Source of the DNA: Erinaceus europaeus | Taxonomy: Eukaryota; Chordata; Mammalia; Eulipotyphla; Erinaceidae | DNA length: 64,000 nt | Direction: 5' to 3' | Assembly: GCF_950295315.1 (NCBI RefSeq) | Contig: NC_080175.1 | Span: 70,493,357-70,557,356, forward strand | In this document: in pieces, positions 11,935 to 22,349 of the stretch | How the letters are laid out: each line of letters starts with the position of its first letter | How positions within the stretch are numbered: position 1 is the stretch's first letter | The notes under the pieces: generated by a model | Databases searched by the model: none | The model's input: the letters and a program-made list of their open reading frames with translations, nothing else | Told to the model about the DNA's origin: nothing | Translations under genes and position numbers: made by a program

Positions 11935-12112
11935 TTTTTATTTCATGTATTTATTTTGGGTTGAGAGAGAAGGGGGAAATAGAGACACCTGCAGTACTAT
12001 TTCATCATTTGTCAGGCTCTCTCCCTGTAGGTGCAGACCTGGGTCTTGAACTTGCATCCTGGTGCACTGCAATGTGTGCGTTTTACCAAATGTGTCACCA
12101 CTGGCCCCCATA
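11935..12112 (-). repeat. tRNA-derived SINE, family 1 (reverse)
   Basis: Reverse-strand head 'gggggccagtggtgacac', 'aaggttcaagacccaggt'-type B-box region (here 'gcaagttcaagacccaggtc'), and the reverse of 'gagacacctgcag' at 11990. Diverged copy. Confidence 0.7.
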
Positions 12113-12693
12113 TTTGTAAGTTAATGAAAATCTAAGTGACTTGTTAGTCAAGGAGGGCTCGTTTTGCCCTCCTTTTGTTCAGCTCTAGTTTGAACTTGAA
12201 ACCTGTTGCATAAATGATAATTATGACTCTTCAAGCCTTATTCCTAGAATGTCTCCCTTTCAACAAGAGTGGTGGTGGTGCAGAATTGCAGGGGGATTCG
12301 AACATTGGATTATAGAACTCAGTTAGGTTTTGGAGACTAAGAATAGCTTCATAGATGAATATTGAAAATTGGAATGGATTTTAAATGAGTTTCCAGACAG
12401 ATGGAGAAACAAAGCACAATCAGGCAGAAGATAGAAGAAGACAGAGTTATATAAAAGATTTGGAAATGGCCTTCGGTTCTATGTGACAGGTATGGAGGCT
12501 GAGTAGAGGCAAAGAGATCTGAGAACAATAGAGGATGGAAGAAGGGAGGGAGAGACAGGAAAGGAGGTGACAGAGGTACAGGTCTCAACTACATATATCA
12601 TCAAGGGTCTTGTATGTCATCTTAAAATGGTTTTGGTTTGATTTGCTTCATTCAAAGCTTGCATTTGTCACTTGATATATATTTAAAAACAAG
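12113..12693. other. Unique DNA, no gene seen
   Basis: No repeat or coding signal recognised. It is the left flank of L1 copy C. Confidence 0.5.
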
Positions 12694-12709
12694 AACATGA
12701 AATAATATT
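12694..12709. repeat. TSD of L1 copy C, left copy
   Basis: 16-bp AACATGAAATAATATT, identical to 15429-15444, directly adjoining the internally broken 3' side of L1 copy C. Confidence 0.93.
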
Positions 12710-13193
12710 CTCGTTTCTTTGTTGATTCTCTGCTTTGTTGATCTAAGTGTGAGAGTGGGGCATTGAAGTTTCTCCCACTATTGTTGTATTACTTTTGATG
12801 TATTTTTTGTAGTTCTTTCAGTAGGTGTTTAATGTATTTAGAAGGTCCCTCATTGGGTGCATAGATGTTAATAATAGCTAAATCTTCTTGGTTGATTGAT
12901 CCTCTAATTATTATGTAATGGCCTTGCCTATCTTTTACTACCTTATTTAATTTAAAGTCTGTGGTGTCAGAAAGTAGAATGGCTGTTCCTGCCCTTTTTT
13001 GTGGTCCATTAACCTTTTTCCATCCTTTCACTTTAAGTCTGTGTTTGTCTTGTTGGGTCAGGTGGAATTCTTGCAAGCAGCATATGGTTGGGTTGTGTTT
13101 TCTGATCCATCCTCCCACTCTGTGCCTTTTGATGCATGTGTTTAAGCCATTGACATTTATTGATATTATGGATTTAATGTATTGTAGTGCCAT
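12710..13193 (-). pseudogene. L1 ORF2 N-terminal fragment (endonuclease)
   Basis: It starts at the ATG at 13191-13193 (protein begins [16 protein letters not shown]) and encodes the first part of an APE-type endonuclease: the NVNG motif, the QE motif in 'CCLQEFHL', and '[13 protein letters not shown]'. The clean reading stops after about 134 codons at 12789, and the L1 sequence ends at 12710. The reverse transcriptase is absent, so the fragment cannot support retrotransposition. Confidence 0.88.
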
Positions 13194-13251
13194 TGTTCAA
13201 CGAATTTTTATTTGCTCTGATATATGGCAAGTATTCTAGTGAGGTTCTTGT

Positions 13252-14139
13252 TTATAAGAGGTCTTTTAGAACCTCTTTCAGGGCCGGTTTGGTGATGGTT
13301 GCTTCCTTTAACTGTTGTTTGTCTAAGAAGGTTTTGATCCCTCCATCTAGTTTGAATGAAAGTCTAGCAGGATATATTATCCCTGGTTGAAACCCTTTTT
13401 CATTCAGGGCTCGATAGATATCTTGCCATTTTCTTCTGGCTTTTAAGAGTTTGAGTGGAGAAGTCTGCTGAGAGTTTTTGTTTTTCTTTTGCAGCCTTTA
13501 GGATCTTTTCTTTATTCTTACTTCTTTTCATTGTAACTATGATGTATCTTGGTGCCTTCAGGTCTCGTTTGATCTGTTTGGGACTCTCTGGGCCTCTTGG
13601 ATCTTAATATCCTTTCTGTTGTTTAGGTATGGGAAGTTTTCTTCTACTATTTCCTCTAGAATGTTTCCTTCCCCTTCCTCTGTTTCTTCCTCTGGTAGGC
13701 CAATTATATGAATGTTACTTCTTTTGAGATCATCCCATATGTCTCTGTTGTGTTTTCAGTGTATCTCAATCTCTTTTTGAGTTCCTTATCTACTTTTTGT
13801 TTTCTATAGCTCATCCTCTGCCTGGCAGATTCTGTTTTCTGCTTCTGTTAGCCTGCTTTCCCTTCCCTCAGCTTGTTTTTTAAGTTCGGTTATAGTATTA
13901 GCTTGATCTACTAATTGGCCTTTTAGCTCACCTATTTCAGCTTTCAGTTCTCTAATTACATCGAGGTAGCTAGTATTTTTCTTGAGGGTCTCATCTGTTG
14001 TTTCCCTAATGCTGATAGCCCTTTCCTCCATAGTTGTCTTCATTTCTGTGATTATTAGGCTTATTATTACTTGCATATTTTTATCTATGGTTACTTCTGA
14101 ATGACTTGGAGTTTCTTACGGCCTCCTGTCCTGATTCAT
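13252..14139 (-). pseudogene. L1 ORF1 remnant of copy C
   Basis: Collinear with the intact ORF1 at 62375-63289 but broken by stops and frameshifts. The longest clean piece is 13804-14076, covering the coiled-coil part (RELKAEIGELKGQL; ESRLTEAENRI). The ATG used in copy A is not preserved: the matching plus-strand site lacks CAT. The stop (TAA) is conserved at 13252-13254. Non-functional. Confidence 0.85.
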
Positions 14140-15428
14140 TGTGGTAGCAGTTTTATTTGCTCTTGATTTAACCTGTTTTTTTTTTTATTTGATGTGATTT
14201 TTATTTTTCTGTTGTTATTCTTCAGTTGTTGTGTTTTGAGTACAAGCTACACTATACTAAAGCCCTTTCACAAATGCAGTCAGAAGAAACCTCAGAAGTT
14301 ACAATAGCAAACAACACCATCAGTCCAAGAAAAAATAGTAACCAAAACCAAAGAAAAGAAAGAGAAAGGAAAAAAGGGAGAGTGAGAATAGACATTTATG
14401 CCAATCTAATGTCCACTGTAAATTCTAGGGATAGCAAAAGCAGAAATGGAAGTAGAAAAGAGAGACAGCCACACACAGAGAGAACCCACTCTGAGTCAGA
14501 TTTCTTCCACAAAATAATTCCCAAATGAGTATAAGTGAATTCAGAAAGCAAAAGAAGGAAGAAAAGAAAAAAAAAGGAGCAGTGAGAGGAAAGTGTTATT
14601 TATTTATTTATTTTGAATTAGCTAAGATGATAGAAAAAGGAAAGTGGAGGAAAGAGAAATAAATTCTTCTCACAATGGATAGGACACCCAGTCACCTATT
14701 AATTGAAAAAAAAAAAACACAACAACAACAATTAATTTTGGTCATCCTGAGGAAGGAGGAGGCAAAAGGGACACTTGTATATAATAACAGTAATAATAAT
14801 AAAGTAAAATAGAGTAAAAAGCCCTGTCAGTCTGCAGTTTGGACTGCTCCAGATTGGCTGCAGGTAGCCTGAGCAAAGACAGCCAATTATAAAAAGTATC
14901 AAAAAAAGAAAAAAAAAAAAAAGACAACAAAACAAAACAGCAAAACCTCCAGGTAGACTTTTCCAGACAGGGTTCAGGCTCTGATTGATCAGGTATTTTG
15001 TCACTCAAATAGAGCTCCAGCCACCTAGAAAAAAGAGGAGGAAAACAAAGAGAAAAAGGCTTGGAATGACACCCTGGTGAGTCAGGAATCTTGGTAAAGA
15101 AAATAAATAGCTCAGCAGGAAGCCTGCTTCAAGGAGCTGCCCAGCCTCAGGCGGCTGTTTCTGGGTTGGGGGGGGAGGAGTGAGTTCAGAAATAATCAAG
15201 CCAAAAAAGATTTTCTTTTGTTTGTCCTTTTGGCCTCTATTTCTCAGCCCAAGAGTGAGTTGTGGGACTCTATTTTGGTGTCACCCTAACCAACCCGTGT
15301 TCAGCTTCCTACAGATAGCCCAGTCTCCTGCCCTATGCAGAGAATCCCAGGTTGTAAGCTGCTTCTGTTTGGAGCCTCATGGAAGCTGCTGTTTCCAAGT
15401 TGCCATCTTGGCTCCAGCCCCCACCCCC
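14140..15428 (-). promoter_or_regulatory. L1 5' UTR / internal promoter region, copy C
   Basis: In L1 elements this region holds the internal RNA polymerase II promoter. The 5' terminus is G-rich in sense, followed by CAAGATGG (minus strand, 15403-15410), which resembles the YY1 site of human L1. Blocks at 15002-15425 match copy D (25610-26005) but less well copy B, suggesting two 5' UTR lineages. Confidence 0.7.
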
Positions 15429-15444
15429 AACATGAAATAATATT
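15429..15444. repeat. TSD of L1 copy C, right copy
   Basis: 16-bp AACATGAAATAATATT, identical to 12694-12709, immediately next to the L1 5' terminus. Confidence 0.93.
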
Positions 15445-15659
15445 GACAATGGAATTATATGTGAAAAAGCAGAATCAGGGTGAGGGGACTAGGATATTGT
15501 TGGAAATAATTTTGATTACTGCTAGTGTTGCTAATGGAGGTTAGATTGAGGTAAAGCACATGGAAATTGAAAGGAGAATAAATTTAGATAGTTATCTTAG
15601 TCTTAAGAAGAGTTGATACAGAGTGAAGTAACTTGGTTATTCCTGACTGTACATTTGTT

Positions 15660-16500
15660 ATTGTTGTTGTTGCTGCTGTTGATCTTGTCGCCATCAGGGT
15701 TTTCATTGGGGCATGGTTTCTGTACTGTGGATCCACTGCTACTGGTAGTTATATTGCTCCTCCTGTTCCTCCTGTCCCTCCTACTCCTTCTCCTCCTTTT
15801 TATTACTTTTATTAGGACAGAGAAATTTAGAGGGGGAAGGGAGGTAGAGGGGGAATGGAGATAGAGAGCCAGAATTAGAGACACCTGCAGACATGGTGAA
15901 GGGTGCAGACTGCGGTGACTCCATGACAGGCTCCAAAAACTGCAGAAATGAGATAGGCCCCAGTTTCAGAAGAACAGGTCCTAGAATTCAGGACCATTAC
16001 TGGAAATTGAACCCATGGCCCTGAGTCCACAGGAACAAAGATAAGCTGAGCATTAAGAAAGGCATCTCTGGAGAGATAGAGCCAAGGCATTTTCGGAAAG
16101 ATAGAGACCATTAAGCATTTCCAAGGCATCTCCGGGAGATAGAGACTGTTAAACATTTCCCCACATTTCCCCCAGATGTGTAAAGAAGATAACCACAAGG
16201 CTAAGCTTGTCATGTATGCTATGGAGCCCATACCCTATATATCTCCTCGTGTGCTGGGGTTCGTGGTCGAGCACCTAGAACAGCTGTGAGGTCTCAGTCC
16301 TAGTCCCATTCCCAGGCTAGAAATAAAGACTCTTTGTCTTTACATCATTCTGGTCTCTCTCGATGAATTTCTTGGATTACTGAACCTAACAATGGTTCAC
16401 CACTCCTGTAGCTTGTCCCACACCCCACATAGAGGGCAAGCATGGTCTCAGTTCCCTTGTGCATGGTAAAATGTGCTCACAACTGTATGAGCCACTGCCC
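15660..16500 (-). repeat. Composite SINE split by a solo LTR
   Basis: The reverse strand carries the composite SINE. Its second block ('actggatccacagt'-type) lies at 15700-15745, a CT-rich body at 15755-15880, and the 'acacctgcag' block at 15881-15890. It then breaks, and resumes at 16396 with 'ttcaccactcctgtagc' and runs to a head near 16500. The inserted 495 bp is the LTR listed next. Confidence 0.75.
15897..16391 (+). mobile_element. Solo LTR of an endogenous retrovirus (class I-like)
   Basis: A 495-bp unit starts TG (15897) and ends CA (16391), flanked by 4-bp direct repeats ATGG (15893-15896 and 16392-16395). It interrupts a SINE cleanly, which fixes the boundaries. Inside are a TATA-like stretch (about 16235-16243), a following region with GTGTGCTGGGG, and an AATAAA polyadenylation signal at 16322-16327 followed by 'gactctttgtctttacatc'. 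This is the order of U3, R and U5 features. A 4-bp TSD is typical of gammaretrovirus-like (ERV1) elements. No internal viral genes are present, so it is the usual product of LTR-LTR recombination. The family name is not recognised. Confidence 0.82.
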
Positions 16501-16523
16501 ACTCCCTCTGACTATACTTTCTT

Positions 16524-16750
16524 TTTAAAAAATTTTATTTATTTATTATTATCTTTATTTACTGGATAGAGACAGCCAGAAATCAAGAGGGAGGGAGGTG
16601 ACAGAGAGGGAGAGAGACAGAAACACCTGCAGCCCTGTTTCACCACTGGTAAAGTGTTCCCCCTGCAGATGGGGACCGGGGTCTCAAACCCAGGTCCTTG
16701 CGTATTGTAATACATGTGCTCATCTAGGTGCACCACCACCCGGCCCTGAC
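16524..16750 (-). repeat. tRNA-derived SINE, family 1 (reverse) with TSD
   Basis: Reverse-strand head 'ggccgggtggtggtgcacct', B-box region 'tgggtttgagaccccggtcc', 'tgcaggggg', then CT-rich body and T-rich start at 16524. Flanks 16507-16523 and 16751-16767 match at 16 of 17 bases, a good TSD. Confidence 0.88.
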
Positions 16751-16859
16751 TCTGAGTATACTTTCTTATATACTTAATAAAGAAAAGATTTTAGTCGAAC
16801 AATATTTGTTTTCTACCTTTTCAGCACAATCATTTAATACTCATTTCCTGGGTGTCTGT

Positions 16860-16965
16860 TTTATCTATCTTTAAAAAGATTTGGGGTTTGAACCTGTGCT
16901 CTTTGGGACCCAAAGCATGAAAGTTTGGCATGCTGTCTCTGTACTATACCTCTGGTCTCCTGGGT
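16860..16965 (-). repeat. SINE remnant
   Basis: The reverse strand holds 'gaccagaggtatagtacaga' and 'gttcaaacccc' motifs resembling a decayed family 3 or 5 SINE. Confidence 0.35.
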
Positions 16966-16967
16966 AA

Positions 16968-18355
16968 AATATAGTCCACTGCTATGGACTATAGTGTAAT
17001 TAAAGCCATAATTTATGTGCAATATTTTTGGCATTAAAAACCATAAAAATATATTGAAACAAATCTTCTTGTCAGGTTTTGATTTTAATGCAGTGTCAGT
17101 AGAAACATCTGGTCTTCTGTATTTAGCAGGCTATTAATTTGAGACCTGTTAATGAAGCAGTGAGCTCACTGAGGAAAAGGACTCTGTTGTTCCACTCTGC
17201 TAGTGTTCCTGCAGTTTTAACTGAAATGACAAGAGTGAAAGCCATTATAAACTACTGCTTGAAATCGATCAGAGATGATGAAATTGCATTGGCCCAAGTA
17301 TTAATCAATTTTAATAATTGTGTGTTATAATCATCTTGCAATAAAAAGGCTCTTATCTTCAATTCAGTTCACTTTAGGTATGTCCACATAATTGTAACAC
17401 AACTGCTTAAAAAGTGTAGCTATTTTCAACACCTGTGCCATGATCCCTTTGATCATTAACTTTTATTTTTTTTAGCAAATTCTGAACAAAAACTGAGTTA
17501 GCTAACTGTCCAGATCAACTTTTTGTTTTTGTGATTTAGCTACAACATCTAAAAGGTTAGTCTTCAAATAGAGCAAGACTAATCTGGACTAATAACAAAA
17601 TCAATTATCCAACAAATGGTGTCTTGATTCATAAGTTTTTCATAAAGCTATAATTATGGCTGACTAGAAGAATTATTGATGAGGTTTTGGACAGTTCTTT
17701 GGTTTCTGATAGTCCTTTTTTTGCCTCAGTAGTTAATATTATATTTCTAATAGTTGTTAAGAATTAATTCCTTCCAACATAAGTTAATATTTTCTCTGCT
17801 CCCAACAGAACTTAAATAGTAAGGTCTGACTTGTTCACAGAACACAATATGATAGAAGTGTATAGAGTTGCATGAGGTTTGTCTCAGAATGACCTTGAGG
17901 AGTTGGCCAAATGATCATACAAACAGGGAAGTCTGTTAATGATGCCAGAACCATCATTTTGATTGTTTATTTCACATCTAACTTGTCTTGGGTCTTAAGA
18001 CTTTGGCCAAGAATGAATACTATCAGATTTTCTGATTACATAGTTAAGCTTATTGTACTGCTCTCTGGTTACCTCTTAGCCCACAAAATTAGGGGTAGGG
18101 AAATTTTTAGAGTTTGGGATGAGTTGATGAAAAGGAGAAAAACCAAGACTGTCTTGCTTATAACTTCTGGACAAGGAAGAGACTTTTGTAGTGGAATCCT
18201 GGGGTTCTAACCTGCTGAACAGTACTCCTGTTTGAAGTATCTGAGGGAAGAAGGTTGAGAAATGAACTTCCATGGGGCTAGATGGGAATATTTGCTCTTA
18301 TAAGCCCAGTTCATATTAAAAGCTTATTAAAACATGAAAGTTTTTTCTATGAACC
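16968..18355. other. Unique DNA, no gene seen
   Basis: AT-rich. The 99-codon plus ORF at 17911-18210 has no recognisable motif. No repeats identified. Confidence 0.5.
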
Positions 18356-18799
18356 ACATAGCTTTACTCCCCCTTCCTCTCCTCCTCTCTCCTCCCCTTT
18401 TCTTCCCTTCTTCTCCATGTTTTATCAGGGAAATAATGGTTTACAAGACAGCTGTTGTCACATGGGTAGATGTCTGCTCACCATTCTCAACACCAATGTT
18501 GGCTCTGTTCCACCACTGTGCCCTGGATTCCCAATGCCTTCTCAGCCCCCTCCCTCTGGCTCCTATGTCCTTGGTCTTGCTGCAACAGACCATACCTAGT
18601 CCATTTTTCACCCTTTGTTTTGCTTTTCCTTCCTTGTTTCTTAGGTTTCCCTGATAATGATATCACCTGGTCTTCGTGCTTTTTTCTGGTTTCTATCACT
18701 CAACATGATTCTTTAAAGCTTCATCCAAGATGAGACAAAGGAGATGCTTTCCTCATTTGTAATAGCTGGGTAATATTCCTTTTTTAAAATTGTTTATTT

Positions 18800-19092
18800 A
18801 TTGGTGAAGGGTTCTGGCACACCCACTTGAGCACACACATGACCATGCACAAGGAACTGGGTTTTAACATCGGATCCCCACCTACAGGGGCAATACTTCA
18901 CAACCCAACAGTAAAGCAGGTCTGCAGGTGATTCTCTTTCTCTTTCCCTCTCAAACCCCCCCCCCATTCTCAATTTCTCTGTCCTATCAAATATAAATTG
19001 GATGGAAAGAATGGCTTCTGGGAGCTGTGGATTCATAATGCAGGCTCTAAGCCCCAGTAATAAACCTGGTGACAATAAATAAATAAATAATA
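18800..19092 (+). repeat. Composite SINE nested in old L1
   Basis: Head region 'tctggcacacccacttgagc', body 'gtaaagcaggtctgcaggtg', CT-rich part, 'ctgtcctatcaaat', then second block 'tctgggagctgtggattcat' with 'gccccagtaataaacctgg' and a (AATA)n tail. Confidence 0.8.
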
Positions 19093-19097
19093 TTAAT

Positions 19098-19280
19098 CTC
19101 TTTATTTAAGAGAGAGAGAGAGGGAGATAGAGAGAGATACAGACATGGGGAGAGAGAAAGAGAGACCAGAGCACTGCTCAGCTCTGACTTATGGTGGTAC
19201 CAGTGATTAAACTTAGGAGCTCAGATCCTTAGGTGTGAGATTTTTGCACAACCACTATGCTCTCTCCCCAGACCAGGTTG
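19098..19280 (-). repeat. SINE family 3 (reverse) nested in old L1
   Basis: Reverse-strand blocks 'tggggagagagcatagtggt', 'aggatctgagctcc' and 'gagctgagcagtgctctggt', then a long GA/CT tract. It sits next to the preceding SINE and shares its L1 gap. Confidence 0.8.
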
Positions 19281-19665
19281 AGTACTATTCCACTGTGTAT
19301 ATGTAGAACAACTTTCTTACGCACTTATCTGTTACGCATCTGGGTTTCTTCCATGTTTGAGCTATTACAAATTATGCCACTATGAACATAGATCACTTTG
19401 GGATTGGTATGTTTGTTTTTGTTGGATAGATACGTAGGAAAGGTATTAACAGATGGATCACAGGATAAGTTCATTTCTAATGCTCTGAGGTGATAATATT
19501 TTCCACAGAGGTCGAAGCAGTTACCACTCCCACCAGCAGTGTGGGTGTGTTCCTCTTTCCCCACAACCTCCACAGCACTTGCATCTGTCCTTTCTAATGT
19601 ATGGCATTCTTATCGGTATAAAGTGGTTATCTCATGGTTGTATTTACTTTCAAGTCTCTGATAAT

Positions 19666-20365
19666 CACATTTGTTTGTAAGTCTGGGGGTGCTGAGAGGG
19701 ATAGATTATTTTAGCTTACAGCGTGGGTGCCTACTCTAGGTGGAAGTTTGTCCTATGGATCATTGAGCTGGGATCCAAAGAGTCTTTGAGCTTTCCTTTG
19801 GCCAGTGTTTGATTTTATTCTTGCACTTAGCTTATATCTACTTTTTTTCATACTCTTCATCAGGATACAGGCTAGAGTTTGAGGAAACTCCTGACTGCAT
19901 GAAACACAGGAGAAACCCTAAGGCTTTTACAAGTTTTATTTTCTTGTTTATGATCTCTGCATGTCTTTCTAGCCTTATCATCACAATGGTGGCATATTAT
20001 GAAAGTTGAAAGAAAATGAGTATAAAAAAATAACTGTGCTGCCCTGAATTGGTAGTTGATTAAATTTAGCTTTGCATTGTTAGCTGAGCTAGGCTGTTAA
20101 GAGGTAGAAAATACCATGAGAATCCACTTTTGCAGAGGAGAAACATAGTCATGAATAAGCCCCTAACTCTCCTGATATACACCTGGTTTGATGATTACTT
20201 CAGGACAGGAATGTATGCCCACTCTGTACCCTAGCTGATTGCCACTCGGACACTGTAATCAACAGCAATAAGGAGATTTGATGGGATGATTTAATCAATG
20301 GAAAATTTGATTGCATTGATACCAGATGAGACTCCTGGATTTCACTTGATAAAGAATGAATATCC
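19666..20365. other. Unique DNA, no gene seen
   Basis: No recognised repeat or coding sequence. Confidence 0.5.
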
Positions 20366-20445
20366 AATCTCTTTCTTCCTTCCTTTCTTTCTTTCTTTCT
20401 TTTGTTCTTTCTTTCATCCTTTCTTTCTCTCTTTCTTTTTTCCCA
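20366..20445. repeat. (CTTT)n-rich pyrimidine tract
   Basis: Imperfect CTTT/CTTC tetranucleotide run on the plus strand. Confidence 0.85.
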
Positions 20446-20463
20446 CCTAGATCTTATTTTTCT

Positions 20464-20790
20464 TTTAAATACTCATAAAGAATGTCCTGGAGTTCTGCTT
20501 TCCCAGAGCCCCACCCTACTAGGGAAAGAGAGAGGCAGACTGGGAGTATGGATCGACCTGTCAATGCCCATGTTCAGCTGGGAAGCAATTACAGAAGCCA
20601 GACCTTCCACCTTCTGTAACCCACAAAGACCCTGGGTCCATACTCCCAGAGAGATAGAGAATGGGAAAGCTATCAGGGGAGGGGGTGGGATATGGAGATT
20701 GGGTGGTGGGAATTATGTGGAGTTGTACCCCTCCTCTCCTATGGTTTTGTTAATGTCTCTTTTCTTAAATAAAAAAAAGAAAAAAAGAAA
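20464..20790 (+). mobile_element. 5'-truncated L1 3' end, plus orientation
   Basis: Sense copy of the L1 3' terminus matching the reverse of 36210-36500 and 57150-57450: 'gaaagagagaggcagactgg', 'ctgggtccatactcccagag', 'gggtggtgggaattatgtgg', 'ggttttgttaatgtctc', then A-rich tail at 20767-20798. It is one of only two clear plus-strand L1 pieces. A long sense ORF continues through it (see findings). Confidence 0.85.
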
Positions 20791-20799
20791 AAAAAAGAA

Positions 20800-21217
20800 T
20801 ATGGTAAGACATGAGAGTATGAAGTATTCCTTTAGAAAAATTATGAATAGGTATGATGATATATCAAAAGTTGAATACCAATAAAGATTGGCCTAGAAGG
20901 TTAAAAAAATACTGGCTGCCTTAGTATTAGATTAAAAATATACAAATAACTTATAAAGAAAAATTATATAAAACTGGAGCTTTAAGAACCAGTACTTGAG
21001 GACTGTTTGAAATTGTCTTATTTAGATTGAAAACTAGTATTCATCTCCTCTTTGGTGTGGCTCACTTCCCTTTAGGGTCTGAGGTTTGATGCAGAGAAGC
21101 TTTCTCTTTATTATTTCTTTCTAACACCCTCCACCCCAATTTCCACACACCTCACCCACTTTCTGCCTTCTCCATTGAGAGAAAAAATTGTTTGGGCATC
21201 TTTAAAAATTGCTTCTT
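20800..21217. other. Unique DNA, no gene seen
   Basis: No recognised repeat or coding sequence. Confidence 0.45.
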
Positions 21218-21218
21218 T

Positions 21219-21412
21219 GAAGGGCCAGGCAGTGACACAGCTGGCAGAGAACACACATTACCAAGGGCCTGGTCCTTATCTATGGGGGGAAGCTTCACAG
21301 GTAGTAAGGAGAGGGCTTCAAGTGTCTCTTTTTTTGCTCTGCCTCTCTATATTCTTCTTCCCTCTAAACTTGTCTCTCTCCAAAATAAATGAATAAATAA
21401 ATAAAATATTTT
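21219..21412 (+). repeat. tRNA-derived SINE, family 1
   Basis: Head 'gggccaggcagtgacacagc', 'ggggggaagcttcacagg' and CT-rich body, ending 'ccaaaataaatgaataaata'. Flanks 'aaaattgcttcttt' and 'aaaattgtttcttc' look like an aged TSD. Confidence 0.8.
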
Positions 21413-21429
21413 TAAAATTGTTTCTTCAG

Positions 21430-22030
21430 TGTTGAATATAGGAAAGTGAGAGAGAGATTATTTGGAGACCTAAGATAAGGAATAATAATAACATTATTAT
21501 TAACAGTAATAATAATAATAATAATTATCCAATTCTCAGATTTTTTATTTATGCCTGTAATGAATGCAGTTCAGAAAATGCATTAAATCTTGTGGATTAT
21601 GATGCCAGGAGACAATGGTGTTTCCTCATTACTTCTGTCATGGAACCCTTTTGGATTCTAGAGAGTTGGGCACAATGCCTACTCATGGTTGTACTGGGTC
21701 ATCTGTCTTAAAAATGATAGCTCTTGAGGGTTTTCTTAGTAGCATGGCTGCTTCTTTTTGTTTACAGAGATATACCTGATCATTTGGTATAGAATATGAC
21801 TTGTCACTTTTCTCCATTTCTGGATTTCCCTTTCAGCTGAGTTACCTGCATTGTCCAGCTACATTCTACTGTTAACTGTCCGTGTGTCCTTGACTCAAGC
21901 TGTTGCCTTTGCCTCACCTGCTCTTGATTGTATCTCTCTTAAATATTTATTCAACTCACAAAAATTCAACTCAAGATAGTCTTCCTGTGTGCAACTCAGT
22001 ACTACTCTTATAAATCTTCCATGAATCAGA
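21430..22030. other. Unique DNA, no gene seen
   Basis: Contains a short AAT-rich microsatellite at 21480-21530. Otherwise nothing recognised. Confidence 0.45.
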
Positions 22031-22049
22031 AGTGACCCCATTAGATTTT

Positions 22050-22327
22050 TTAAATATTTATTTTATATATTTATTCCCTTTTGATGCCCTTGTTTATTGT
22101 TGTAGTTATAATTGTTGTCATTGTTGTTGGATAGGACAGAGAGAAATGGAGAGAGGAGGGGCAGACAGAGAGGGGAGGAGAAAGATAGATACTTAAAGAT
22201 CTATTTCACCACTTGTGAAGCGACTCCCCTACAGATGGGGAGCCAGGGCCCGAACCGGGATCCTTAAACTAGTCCTTGTGCTTTGCGCCACCTGCGCTTA
22301 ACATGTTGCGCGACAGCCCAACTTCCC
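22050..22327 (-). repeat. tRNA-derived SINE, family 2 (reverse) with TSD
   Basis: Reverse-strand head near 22327 with 'cgcaaca' and 'ttaagcgcaggtggcgcaaa', B-box region 'ggatcccggttcgggccc', 'cttcacaagtggtgaaatag', a CT-rich body, 'ctgtcctatccaacaacaat', then ACA/ATA repeats. The 16-bp TSD GACCCCATTAGATTTT (22034-22049 and 22328-22343) is perfect. Confidence 0.92.
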
Positions 22328-22349
22328 GACCCCATTAGATTTTGTGCCG

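Larger units (their letters stand above)
12710..15428 (-). mobile_element. L1 copy C: 5' end kept, 3' half absent
   Basis: Minus-strand L1 of about 2.7 kb with a full 5' UTR, a broken ORF1 and only the first ~160 codons of ORF2. There is no RT domain, 3' UTR or poly-A. It begins at the canonical 5' terminus (runs of G, then a TGGAGCCAAGATGG-type motif; plus strand 15397-15428) and stops abruptly at 12710 in the ORF2 endonuclease region. Both ends abut perfect copies of a 16-bp TSD, so this seems to be the original insertion boundary, not a later deletion. The plus-strand TSD ends in ATT, and the related copy D (25250-25265) also reads ATT just before the same 'ctc' position, so 2-3 nt of microhomology could have allowed internal priming. 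Confidence 0.9.
18360..19665 (-). mobile_element. Old L1: 3' UTR and ORF2 end, interrupted by SINEs
   Basis: The plus strand at 18360-18786 has the antisense 3' UTR pattern, ending in 'aatagctgggtaatattcc'. It resumes at 19287 with 'tactattccactgtgtata' and continues through antisense ORF2 C-terminal sequence ('ctattacaaattatgccact', 'accactcccaccagcagtgt', 'tgtatggcattctta'). The same blocks occur in copies A and B at 58620-58980 and 37500-37850. Two SINEs fill the gap. Reading frames are decayed. Confidence 0.75.

Noticed and set aside
15875..16231. 118-codon minus ORF overlapping the solo LTR
   Set aside because: It runs across the LTR boundary in reverse and has no retroviral protein motif, so it is a chance ORF.
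20402..20884. 160-codon plus ORF as a host gene
   Set aside because: It starts in a CTTT repeat, then passes through a L1 3' UTR fragment and its A-rich tail. It is treated only as part of the L1 3' UTR ORF observation.
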